From NCBI GenBank assembly GCA_004026145.2, contig CP034990.1, positions 17,996,176 through 18,060,175 of the forward strand: a stretch of DNA of 64,000 bases, in the 5' to 3' direction. This document shows positions 53,603-64,000 of this stretch, in pieces. Position numbers and translations under genes: made by a program. This stretch comes from Takifugu bimaculatus. Its lineage: Eukaryota > Chordata > Actinopteri > Tetraodontiformes > Tetraodontidae. The notes below the pieces were generated by a model. That model was given only the letters and a program-made list of their open reading frames with translations. It did not search any database and was not told the DNA's origin. Positions within the stretch are counted from its first letter, which is position 1. Every line of letters begins with the position of its first letter.

Positions 53603-55150
53603 TGTGTGAGTGTGTGTGAAGGATGTCAGGATGCAAATGAGGAGGGTGCAGCCGTGTAAACCCAAATCAGAGGAAAGGGAAAATAAATGAGCGGGAGAGG
53701 AAGTGAGAGGGGATGAGGGAGTTCACAGCCCAGGCTACTTTCACACCTGCAGCCACTGAGCCTGTTCCACACTCTGCTACACAAGCACGTGCACGGACAC
53801 ACACGCCGGATGACAACCTCGTCACACAGCAACAACACTCCATAGCGCGCTACTTGTGCATCCACTCAATCACAGCCCCGCTAATCACATGCAAATTAAT
53901 ACCCCGTTGTCCTCGGGTCACATCCATTACGTTCACAAAAAAAACAAAAAACAGATCCGCCATGTTGCTCAACTTCCTTTGCTTGGCAACCTAAAAAACG
54001 CAACACTTTCCTTTGAGTACGAAGCGCTGCACCTTCTGCCGTCCGGCCTCGGAAAAGTTCTCTTTCGTTATCACGCCACTTGTAATTAACCGCGCGAGGA
54101 AATGACCCGAGCTGGGGCACGTTTCTAATTTGAAATTATCACTCAGTCTATAATCCCCATCCCTCACCCGAGCGCAGCCATTTTTAATCACGATATTTCG
54201 GGGGGGTTTTATGTCCTGCGGGGCGGAAAACGTTGAACATCTTTTTAATGTGATGAATGCGACAAAAAACAAACCGCCATCTGGCTTTCAGTTTACCAAA
54301 CATTCGGAGAAAATCTGTCCTCAAACCCGGGGATTTAATTGCTCCAGAGGATAATGCGAGTGCGCCTTTTTGATCCTGGATCGAAATCTGATTGAAATTG
54401 CGAGCATAAAGTGTACCTTTGAATCGAAGCAATTATTATTCCTTTGTGTCGACATCAAAAGTAGCTGCAAGTGAATCGACGGCGTTCCTGCGAGCTTCAG
54501 GAAACGGATTGATGCGCTTGACTTGGTGGCAGTGACTTGCATCACAGTCTTTGAGATTTAATTTAATTTGAATACATCCATAATCATCATCAGCATTTTT
54601 TTTTTGGGGGGGGGGTTTAACAGCCGTTTGCCGAGACTTCAAAATGTTTTACAACAGGCCAAAAAAAATTTAAAAATTAAATATGAGCGGAGCTGAAAAA
54701 TCTTTAAGTGAACTCATTAAGGCAATTGAATAATGTTGTGGTGTGGTGATCAGAAAACAGCTTGTGTTCAACCATGGGTTAAATTATAAGAAGTGCTACC
54801 TCCCATACAGACACCGTTCTAGTTGTTTCCTAGGTTTTGTCAGTAGTTTCGGCTCTTCAGATCCACTTTAGGATCGGCTGTGTGGCATTTACTGACTTTA
54901 AAAACCACCATCATGGGCATAAATAGACCCAAACGCTAATTCATATTTCAGAAAAATCAATACTTTTATTCATTTGCAAGATCTCAAGATGACACATTCA
55001 TGACTGACATGTTGGAAATTAGGCCCACATTCAAAATGCAGTAGTGATAAATCATATAAACTTCTGCATTTCTTATTTTGGTTGCTGCAGTAATCTGCAT
55101 TTAGGAAGCAATTTTACACGGAACCGCTAAATATTTTGGAACGTGACTTA
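52881..55150. other. intergenic, no gene seen
   Basis: It holds the (TG)n array at 53555-53618 and a T10G10 run at 54596-54615. The 54000-54550 stretch has mixed homeodomain-like cores and open frames on the minus strand without any domain. Nothing is firmly supported. Confidence 0.55.
53555..53618. repeat. (TG)n microsatellite
   Basis: About 46 bp of pure TG repeat followed by an interrupted tail (TCTGTGTGAGTGTGTGTG). Confidence 0.95.
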
Positions 55151-55620
55151 CAGGCCCTGAGAAAATGTGAAAGCTATCAGTGTTTCTAAGGAAAATGTGT
55201 GACTCTCTACAACATCTGGGCGTGCTCCTGAAGAGATAAGAGATCTCCTCGTGGGTCTCCTTCCTGACCTGGTTTAGGGCCTCTCTGCTGAGGTGCAACA
55301 CTCCGACCCGGCACCTTTAGGTGCTGCTTAGCAGGCAGGTAGGTAGCATCATGGCCTCCAACATCCAGGTTCTGCTGGTACATGAGGCCGGACACTGTCG
55401 TGCATTCCAGGGAAACCACGGCACCAGTATAAATGGGTCTGTGGATGTTCCCCACACAATCACATTGGCCAAATTTGACCGATCCGGGCTGCAGGACACC
55501 AGCACAGTCCCTACTTGTGGATTTCAGACCCTCATGCTACACTCAAGGAGTCTATTTCTGACAGCAATTAGTAAAAGGAAGTCTGGAGCGCAGCGTCATT
55601 AGATACCCGTCATCATGGTC
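55150..55620 (-). pseudogene. possible broken retrocopy or repeat, unidentified
   Basis: On the minus strand, one frame reads VGNIHRPIYTGAVVSLECTT and continues SGLMYQQNLDVGG and DATYLPA. The frame then shifts, and a second frame reads VLHLSREALNQVRKETHEEI then SYLFRSTP. These two pieces look protein-like and collinear, separated by a one-base-type shift near 55305-55325, and no splice signal is needed between them. I do not recognise the family. It could be a decayed processed copy, an exapted repeat or chance. Confidence 0.3.
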
Positions 55621-55947
55621 CAGTCGGGGACAGCAGGACACCGCCGTTTAACTGATAAAACCCTCACATACGTCAGCATTTCTCACCTCCTCTGAGATCC
55701 TCACCTTCCTGTCACACAGTGTTTTTCACAGGTTTAGACAAGCCAAGGTGTGCGGAGCGTATAAAAAAGGGATATATCAGTGAAAACCCCCCAACAGCAG
55801 GTGCAATCTGTATGTGGCAGCGTGGAAATGCTGCTCGCACCTTCAAAACCAAGAAACCAGCTATAGAACAAAATCAATAAAAGTGAAATATGTACCGTCA
55901 TACCAGTCTGTGTACCCAGTACTGGCTGGCATCATTATAATGGTTCC

Positions 55948-55981
55948 AACTGGAGCCGTACTACAACTGGAGCCGTACTAC
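55948..55981. repeat. exact 17-bp tandem duplication
   Basis: AACTGGAGCCGTACTAC occurs twice head to tail with no mismatch, implying a recent slippage or duplication event. Confidence 0.95.
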
Positions 55982-57229
55982 AATGAACCTTCTTTGAACT
56001 CTGTGGGCAGACAAACCATCATTATGCAAAAAAAAAAAGTTTTATCCCCCAACTTTAGCAGCAAACTGGAGAGAAGATGACAAATCCCTCGCCATTAACC
56101 TTTTCCACGTATCGAGTGCAGTAATTTTAGCCTTTCAGCCCTGTGAAAAATCATATAGTCTGGAAGTTGTTCCAGGATGCGTACAGTATATTGATATTCA
56201 GGCAGAATTCAATATGTCACTCCTAAACATTCCCCCCAGAGAATCACTCCTTTCTCTATAATTTCCATAGAAATGTTGTGTGCAAATGCGGTAATAGACA
56301 CATTTGTAACATCAAAAGGATTCAATTTTCTTTTCAATCACATAACAGTATGAATGGCTTTTTCCATTGAATCTAGCAACACGAGGGCACCGCCACCCGC
56401 TAACGGATGGGGTGCCACCACTTGCTTTCAGGAAAGTGTGTCAAACAATTTTCCACGTCTCACATTTGTTTTAACCAAACGGGGGCCGTCAAACAGGTTG
56501 ATTTCTAATTCGCCAGGGGAGAGGCTGCCTTTTTTTTGCCGTTGTTTTTAATTGCCTGTGCGCAATCAGTGCACGCAGACTACTCACACAGTGTACAGGA
56601 GAGCGTTAATCAAGCTTTTTATTTAAGTCTTTGGTAAAATAAAAAGGGTCCGCGGCACTCTGTGCTCACGACAGTGGGTTAATTGCAGCTGGTAGATCAT
56701 TAGGAAGTGGTGACACACAAACAGTGTTTGCCCATCGGAGGACAGAACCAAATACTTCCACCTCGGGGGTGTAATGGCTCCGTTTTGGAGCACTTTGTGG
56801 AAAAGGTTTGCAGTCAACTGCTGGAAAAGGACGAGTTCCTCGGCTCTCGAACACCCTGGCCGAGCTTTCTGTGCCCCAAAACAATCCGCGATTTCACACA
56901 ATCGTCACGTTCAGAAAAGGACCAGCAATGCCAAATATATTTATTAAACACTTCTATCACATTCTCTTCTGTATTCTTTAAATATCAAATTGCTTTTTTA
57001 CCCCCTCTAAATCTCACCTGTATCTTCCATCGCACTTACCAGTTTTTATTAAATGAAACACTCCATTTTCCATGATCGGACGTGTGCAGCTATAAATGTG
57101 GGTAAGACTTCCTGTGTGCAAGAGACACTCCATTCTCTTCATATTTAAGCAGTATGTTTGAATTAGAGAGTTTGGAATCAGCTAACTCACTCTGAGACAA
57201 ATGGTTTCTATGTTTTTACCCTGTTTCAG
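55982..57229. other. intergenic, no gene seen
   Basis: Non-repetitive DNA with overlapping open frames on both strands at 56623-57075, none with a recognisable domain. Confidence 0.5.
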
Positions 57230-57590
57230 GGCAGGTTTTGGCACAGGTTTTCGGGTTTGACTGGTTCAAGATGATCAAACTCGGTGTCTCCGGCTTTGAT
57301 TTCATGATCAGAGCTCTCGTGGATCCATTTCATCAATACTTCTTTTTTTTTGTTGAAATTGGCATATTTATTCAACATGTCTATTTATTCTGCGGTTCAA
57401 AACAAGTCCATATCCATGAGTATGGATCTTATGAATTCTACGGGGAATTGGCTGGATCAGGGAATATCATTGTATCCCAATTATACGGCCCGAGCCGATT
57501 TTGCTCATTTATTTATGTGCTCCAATGTAGCTCAGATACAAAGTCTTCTTCATACCCATTGATGGCTCTGGGTTCTTAGACTCCACTATT
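57230..57590 (+). other. unidentified block open in two frames
   Basis: Two overlapping + frames stay open across this stretch: one of 113 codons (57238-57579) and one of 70 codons (57350-57562). The second reads MSIYSAVQNKSISMSMDLMN then STGNWLDQGISLYPNYT, with two N-glycosylation-type sites (NST, NYT). It has no recognised fold, no upstream acceptor that I can defend and no partner exon. It may be a conserved non-coding element. Unidentified. Confidence 0.2.
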
Positions 57591-57659
57591 CTTTCTTTCG
57601 ATCATCATCGATGACTGAGGGGGAAAAAAACAGCGTCTGGGCGCAGCGAGGTGGTGAAA

Positions 57660-57960
57660 CGCAACCTTAAGATGGCCTGTGATTGAATTTATGGATGTTT
57701 TATGTGAGCGATGAGGTTTTCATAATTGCATGAAACATCTCAATAACCATACGTGGAGCCGAGGGACTCCAGCTTTGCAACTGAAGCGTGGAGCCGCGAT
57801 CTGCTGAGGGCCAATGAGAGGAACAGCTGCACGTGTCAGCTTCAATTAAAAGTGACTGGAGCCTTTGTGAAAGATAAAGTGGATGTTAATGAATTGTGAG
57901 CGTGACGGTGTTGCCGTCTGATAAAACGTCACCGCTGCGCTCCGACCGACTGGCGAGCTC
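57660..57960. promoter_or_regulatory. candidate conserved non-coding element
   Basis: Mixed-composition, non-repetitive block with TCATAATTGCATGAAACATC, an E-box CACGTG (within GCTGCACGTGTCAGC), TTCAATTAAAAGTGAC and AGATAAAGTGG. Closely packed distinct cores suggest an enhancer. Conservation not tested. Confidence 0.3.
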
Positions 57961-58589
57961 TAAAGGCTCTCCTGTTGTTGCTTTTACATTTGGAGGGTGA
58001 GAGAAGATGAGTAAATTAATCAACAGAGGCTTTTCCTTTACGGCTTCCACAGAGGAGTTTTATAATTGTGCAGTGGGAAAACTGATGTTTCCAGACCACC
58101 TTGGTTTTCCGTCCCCCCCACCACCACCCCCACCCCCTCCCCGTGAGACGAGCTTACAAGAGCAGAGGGAGAACATGAATGCCATTGCACCTGACAGCGT
58201 GTTGATTTTAATTCACATTGTACTGACAAGGGAGGTACTTCAGAGCGGATAATTGTATCTGGGTTCTCCTGTGTGCTGCTTATTATTGATTCATAGAGAG
58301 CGGTATGAACTCCGCGCAAATGTACAAGAAGTGCTTTTAAGTGTCCATTCTCCATCCCCAAAAATCACAGCTGCAGCTATCTGCTTTTGTCGCTTTGAGC
58401 CGTGCACTCTGCCAGCTCTGCTTTTAAGGCCCTGGAAGGCGGGATTTGAGCTTACATTCAACAAAGCTGACAGCTTGGACAGTAATGCAGTTGTCCAACC
58501 CTATTTTTTTTTTGTTCTCGCCATTGGACTTTGAAAACGAAAGTCCTTCAAACTGGAAGAGACTACGAGCACTGTGTGGTTCTGATATT

Positions 58590-58740
58590 AAAGCTCTCTA
58601 ATTATGTGTGATTATGAGGTTATAATTGTTGTAACTTAAACTTATTAAACAGTCTTTGGACGGAACGGCTAATATTGCTAATATGCTAATATTATTGACA
58701 GGTCAATCATTGTAATTCAACAGCTGCATTCTCATGCACA
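58590..58740. promoter_or_regulatory. AT-rich block with repeated GCTAATAT
   Basis: GCTAATAT occurs three times in close succession (about 58668-58695) beside TCTAATTATGTG, GGTTATAATTG and CAATCATTG cores. Non-coding, homeodomain-rich. Confidence 0.3.
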
Positions 58741-59402
58741 AAACACAACCAGGTTGCGTTTTTCTTCCCACTGTCATATTCAATCAGCACTGCACGTCGT
58801 TGCGCTCAAGCTTACGAGGCCAAATAGCAGGTAGCCTCAGCCCCAGCGGATGGGGTTTGCTGGAAACTCAAAGCCACCAGCGACGCTGCCAGGCAGCTGG
58901 TCCTCCTCACCGTCTCGTATGGGGACACCCGTAAAAAGACAGGCCGTTACAGCTGGAAGCCATCAGCGTGAAAAGTTGAGAATCTGGGTCTTCCCTCCTC
59001 AGCGAAATCCTGCACCACTGCTTTGGCACCATCTTTTATCCTCTCATGCAAATGTGCCGTTCTCAATCTTTTGTGAGGATAAAGGAATTAAGCAGACGCG
59101 TTCTGCCATCCAAAGGCTGGCGGTTTTTTGATTTGGCCTTTTGATTGATCCGTCATGAAAAAAATACATGTCACGAGATTGATCTTATCCCCAGGACGAT
59201 TTGCCCGGCTCTGATTATTTGATTTGGCCCGAGGCTACGCGTGTCACGGACCCCGTGGCTTTTTTTTTGTTGTTTTTTTTTTTGCAACACACCAAGGCTC
59301 TATTAAGAAATACACTCTCATAATAAGTCATCCAGCAAAGAAGAGTTTCAAATGACAAAAAATATAGCCAGTGATACAAAAACAAGAAACACATAATGAT
59401 TC

Positions 59403-59431
59403 TTTTTTTTTTGGGGGGGGGGGGGGGGGGG
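59403..59431. repeat. T10-G19 homopolymer junction
   Basis: A T run directly followed by a long G run, then GTGGTGG. The exact length is probably unreliable in the assembly. Confidence 0.8.
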
Positions 59432-62239
59432 TGGTGGTAATGAATGAGAATAGACAACAACAATTACTTAATAGGGAAATAGGAAATGAATAAGTATCCT
59501 CTGCCTGGTCCATGTGGCTGGGACATGAACCAAGACTTCCTGAACTAACAGGAAGCCGTCCACATGTTACACTGAGTGTGTACAGGAAAAGGGCGGGGCT
59601 GGTGGAGGCTTGTGGACCTGGCATGCCCAGACAAAAACATTGTGCGACGAGCGCTCCTCACTGTGTTTAGAGGCTGGGATAGCCATTCATCCACACCAGT
59701 TAGGCCTCCATGGCAGTGATTAGCATTGTTCTTCTCATTTCCAGGCCCTCTATGCAGATGGCCCGCGTGCTGGAGATGCCAACGCCAGAGTGGCTGTTCT
59801 CTCCGGCATAATCGCTCTCTGGCCTCTGCTCACGTTGGTCCTCTTTTATTCCCCATAAAGAGCATTCTCGGCAACATTTGTATGGCTGTTTTATACCCCT
59901 CCATGATGGCTCTGGATTATCAAAGACGGGCTTGCCAGCACCCGTGCGCCGATGAATGTCGCTGTGATACTGGTGACGCAAATCTGGTGTTTCTTTTGAG
60001 TTGTTAGGCTCGGCGGGGGCCAACATTTGATGTCTCTTAATCATGCGAAACCAGTTTCATGTCACTGCGTATTAAAATATAACCAAATGAGAGGAGTTTA
60101 CCACAGGAAGGGGAGGGGTCTGGTCGATGCAATGCCTGGGGCCCTTCAACAGCTTCTATAGGTACACAGAGTAACCACAGGCCCCATATAAGGCCTGTTG
60201 AGGAGCAACTACTGCAAACAAATAGGATATGACATGATCACATCACCATATACTAATGTCTAATGAACTTTTTCAGAACATTTCACTCGTCTCACATGGT
60301 TGTCTTTCATTTGCGTTTACATCTACTTCCTCCTTCTCTCCTCCTCCTCCAGCTCAAAGCCAAGATGATAGGTCTAATAATTAAAGCAATTCTGTGCGGG
60401 ACAGAGAACTCCGGGGCGTACGTTTGCGTCAGAGCCCTGACATGATACGGAGGGACAGCGCAACTATTAAATATCCATCATGCCACGCCACATCAGTTCT
60501 AATGCAATCAGAAACACATAAGTACGTGGGCTAGGTCCCCCCTTTCCATCCACAATGATTAAAGAGGTCTTTAATTTCAGAGACAAATAAATAAATGCAG
60601 GATCGTTTTATCAAAAATGCAAATGACCTGTCTTTTCAGATGACAGAGGCAACGGGGCTGCGGCTAATATGAAAGTCTGTTCACGAGTCTGAGCATCAAC
60701 ACAGGGATCGTCCAACTGCCTCCCGTGTGGTTTAATCCGGGTCGGCTAGGAAGTGATGGTTACATTTTTTAACAGACCATATAAAAAGAGTAGGCCTAAA
60801 AATATATACAGTACATGAAATATACTGGTGAGTTTGCAGGAAATATGTAGGGATGTACGACAAAACTGCATGAAAGTACTGAAGTTTGTCAGAGTTTGCC
60901 TTTCCAGAGGAGGTAAATCATTCGGTTTCGGTGTCTGCTGGCAGCCTTTAACATGCCGACATTAAGTCACTGTGGAAACTCAGGTGTGGATAACGGATAC
61001 AGGTGCTGAACGCCACGCTTTCTCAACGAGTGCGGTCCCACCGTGTTCCCTTGCTTGTCCCCGTGATTACCCACAGCCTTTCCTTCGTGTTTGGGTGTAA
61101 AAAGATGCCTCTGACAAACTTTAAGGAATTAGGAGAGCCTGATAGATGCCTTACATCTTCTCACTAAACTTGATTCCAGCATAAACAACTTTAAAGCGCC
61201 TTCTTTTTTTGTAAAAGATCAGAAAGTATCTTGTCAACAACTCCAAGTCATTTTTACAAGTTGTGCCAAGTTTATCTGAAAAAATAAATGTAAAAAATGA
61301 CTTTATCTAGATGGAATAATTTTGACAAAAACTGTAGCGCTCAGACAAACCAAGGGAGCACATTATTTTACAGCATTTCCTTCAGGAGTTTCTGTTTATC
61401 TCATCGTACTTCACTCTCTTTAGATTAAAATACCATTTTGTTCTTGCAGATTGTTCTCCACACATCACCCGTGCAGAACGGCTGGCGCCCGAGAACTATC
61501 GTGTGATTGGTCAGACCACTGGAGTGGGTGTGGCCAAAGTGGACACGTCACAGTGGTCACTTTGTGAGACCAGATGTCTTTAGTTGCAAGACTGTGACAT
61601 CCGCAATCGATGAAGGTCTGCTACTTTGTTTCGCTCTGGTCACAAAAACAAACATTCCAATATTACCACTTAATTAGAGTAAAACAAATAGACACAAAGA
61701 CAGTAAACAGCTATAGACAATATTACCATCTATGAGTCTGGGTGTCGTGTGATATTGATTCGACGTGAACCGACGAGGGGAAACACTTCTGTGTAGTGGG
61801 GGGTACGTGGGGTCAAATGCGGGGGTGCTGTTATTCAGGAGGGTCCCAGATGACATTAGCCGGTACCGCACCTACAGATCCTCCAGATGATCTACTGTGC
61901 CTGTCAAGAGGAGGGCGGGGGTGAAGGGGGGCGCCGGGGTAGCAACTCGGTTAACATTACTAGGCAGCGGCGGAGATAAATCACAATTCACTCAGGGAGC
62001 AGTCGCACTCGATGACATATTCACTGGCTGCCTCTACAGCTCATTTGATAACGCCGCGACCACGTCATTCATTTCTCTGAAGGATGAAAGCAAAGCTGAA
62101 AATGTCATCAGCTCACTGAGGCAGCGACGCCACTGACTCAGAATAAAGGAGGAGGGAGGTGCCTCATAATTAATTAAATTTTTTAACCCTGCTACATCGA
62201 CAGAGACAGCCAACTATTTTCTGGTGGGGGGGGGGGGGG
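59432..62239. other. intergenic, no gene seen
   Basis: The stretch 59830-59990 (with ATTTGTATGGCTGTTTTATA and GCTCTGGATTATCAAAG) and 60340-60540 (after a CTCC-rich tract ending in AG) look like possible conserved non-coding sequence. The tract at 60326-60352 resembles a splice acceptor, but the downstream frame has no matching donor or domain. A G-rich run lies at 62224-62240. Confidence 0.5.
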
Positions 62240-62500
62240 TGTTTCAATTAGACATGCGTTGTAATTAAATGCTGTGTCACACTGCTGTTGGTGCCTGCCA
62301 GATTTATGTCCCAGTACGGGTTATTTCCATTCATTATCATGATGGATATCGCAGTACAAAAGGGAATATCGTTAGCTTTTCCTTACCGTTGTATAATAAC
62401 TGTCTGTTTACCAGCTATTCCAACCTGGGGAACATCATCACAGAGGATACGCACGGCTAAGACTGCGTGATTGTATGTTATGGGTTTATTTGTCTGAGAT
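62240..62500. promoter_or_regulatory. candidate conserved non-coding element
   Basis: Follows a G17-type run. Contains TTCAATTAGACATGCG, TTGTAATTAAATGC, CATTCATTATCATGATGG and GTATAATAACTG. Two overlapping short open frames here have no protein signature. Homeodomain-rich and non-repetitive. Confidence 0.3.
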
Positions 62501-62949
62501 GTATGAAAAGGTTTGCAAGAATAAAAATGTTGTACTTCTTCCAATTGCAGCCCGATCTTGTCATCTTACTTTTCTTGGGGATAAACAAAGTGAAAAGGAG
62601 ACTTCTCGGGGTGCTGGGGTACGCGCTATGAAGTCGGAGGAGTCTGAAAACGCACCAGCACAACAAAGGGCGCATCTTCACACGTGTCTTCGGGACATGG
62701 TGTCGCCTTCTCCACATCTCTGAGGCACTTTTGTGTTAGATGTCCTTTCAAGTGCCGACTGCCCACCTCACTTCAGAGCTAACACAAGTTCTGCATCAGT
62801 TGCTACAGCAGAAGATCCAAAATCAGTGTTGGGTTTTTGTTCTGAGGTGTGCGAATCCTCTCACGTAAACTTTTCACACAGTAGTGCTTTTAGTCTCTAC
62901 GTTAAGGAATTTTTGGGGATGATGATGCGTTATCAATTCTATCCTCTTT

Positions 62950-63178
62950 TTTTCTATACTTCTATAATTCTATACTTCTTTACCCAGTGGGCCATTAGAT
63001 GGAAGATCTTCTCAAGTGAGCCTGGTCCTGCTCGAGGTTTCTTCCTGTTAAAATGGAGTATTTCTTCACCACGGTTGCTGGTTGGGGTCAGGCCGTGGGT
63101 TTCTCCAACATACCGACTGACAACTTTGATTGTAAAAGACACAATACACATATAAATTATTTTAAATTTAATTTTCAG
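62950..63178 (+). mobile_element. degenerate teleost interspersed repeat (gene-desert copy)
   Basis: The middle matches a short repeat I recognise from many teleost genomes: GAGCCTGGTCCTGCTCGAGG (from 63018), TTTCTTCCTGTTAAAATGGA, then GTATTTCTTCACCAC. The 3' end is a decayed version of the usual GAGACAACTTTGATTGTAAA, GGCGCTATATAAATAAAATT ending, here CTGACAACTTTGATTGTAAA (63116-63135) followed by ACATATAAATTATTTTAAAT. The A/T-rich tail suggests a non-LTR retroelement origin. Family name not assigned. Confidence 0.65.
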
Positions 63179-64000
63179 CTTTTTATGTGGACTCTACACA
63201 ATTTTTGCTGACATTAGAAGAAAATGGATTGATTCAGGGATTTTTATGAAAAGCACTTGCATGAGAAACCAACGTGCACTATTTTAATGATGCATTTACG
63301 TCATTGCTGTTCATTTGTTACAAAGTTCAAATGAGTTCCTGCAGTAGAGTCAGAGCAAGAATCCCCCACATCCTGGGTATCAAATGAGAGGTACTATTTA
63401 AAGTCTAGGGCTGGTTTACATACACTTCATCTTTGTATCACTCAATCATAACTACTCTTGACCTTAAAATTATACTGAAGCCTTTTTATAGGTTGTTGGG
63501 GGATAAGCTATAGATCTGCAGGCTGGTTCCAGCACGTCTGAAACTTCAATGGACAGTGAAACCTGGGACCAAACAAATCGAACAACATGACTCAGCATAA
63601 ATTAATGTACATTCTGTTACATTTGACAGAAAAAAAGATGGCGTGGTTTCACTTCTTGCAGCCTTGATAGATAAAGCAAATGTCTGCATTTTTGCAAAGT
63701 GTGTAACCGCTTTTAAGTTTTTATGACCAAATGTTGCTTCGTCACATGGCTTGAATTGACAGAAAGTTGTCATCAGGCCTCCTCTGGTCTGCCGCACCTC
63801 TGATGCTACTACTGTCCGCTCCGTCTAGTTTCTGATGAAGAACATGATGCACATCACCAAAATTCCCAATGAAGTACTGAAAAAAAAACACTTTTTTTCT
63901 TTTACCAACATGCAAACTGCTCCCAGGAACACCTGGACCTCATCAGGAGTCATAACTGGAACATTCACAATTTCTCTGGAAATTAAATTTCCTCATTGCA
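63179..64000. other. intergenic, nothing supportable
   Basis: AT-rich DNA without exon signals or repeat arrays. A TTTACATACACTT stretch at 63416 resembles part of Tc1-element ends but has no extended match. Confidence 0.55.

Noticed and set aside
60326..60445. Possible exon after a CTCC-rich tract ending CCTCCAG
   Set aside because: The downstream frame has no donor in a sensible place and no protein similarity; more likely low-complexity sequence followed by non-coding DNA.
63416..63428. Tc1/mariner inverted-repeat fragment (TTTACATACACTT)
   Set aside because: Only 13 bp match with no extension and no second end nearby; consistent with chance.

Overview
The window is genomic DNA from a vertebrate, almost certainly a teleost fish. 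The evidence is split exons with GT-AG introns, two introns of only about 140 bp, frequent (CA)n/(TG)n microsatellites, a degenerate L2-type tail ending in GGATGGATGGA, and a degenerate copy of a short interspersed repeat that I recognise from many teleost genomes. Nothing bacterial, viral or plasmid-like is present.

Only one protein-coding gene is supported: the 3' half of sox6 (SoxD family, HMG-box transcription factor) on the + strand. Seven coding exons join in frame (1163-1312, 3245-3422, 3617-3804, 12623-12728, 18652-18885, 19022-19238, 19376-19679). They give 458 residues plus a stop, about the C-terminal 55% of the protein. They encode the end of the region after the first coiled coil, a CtBP-binding PLNLS motif, the second coiled-coil segment, the whole HMG box (split by an intron) and the acidic C-terminal tail. 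The first coiled coil, Q-box and start codon lie upstream of the window.

From 19680 to about 24.5 kb lies a long probable 3' UTR. It carries four canonical miR-499 seed matches, two miR-219 matches, one 8mer miR-338 match and three Pumilio-type TGTAAATA sites. These fit the known post-transcriptional control of Sox6 in slow muscle and in myelinating glia.

The rest (about 24.5-64 kb), together with introns 3 and 4, contains no gene I can support. It looks like a regulatory gene desert: AT-rich blocks with clustered homeodomain, SOX, POU and TCF/LEF core motifs, a few CpG-rich patches, microsatellites, a GGGCT-type pentanucleotide satellite at 51.4 kb with strong G-quadruplex potential, and small retroelement remnants (an L2-like tail at 18.43 kb, an antisense reverse-transcriptase motif at 46.55 kb, a teleost repeat at 63.0 kb). 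Two stretches (55.15-55.62 kb and 57.24-57.58 kb) look protein-like in translation but could not be identified. I found no previously undescribed system. The best leads are the 3' UTR microRNA module and the SOX/POU motif cluster at 52.57-52.80 kb.
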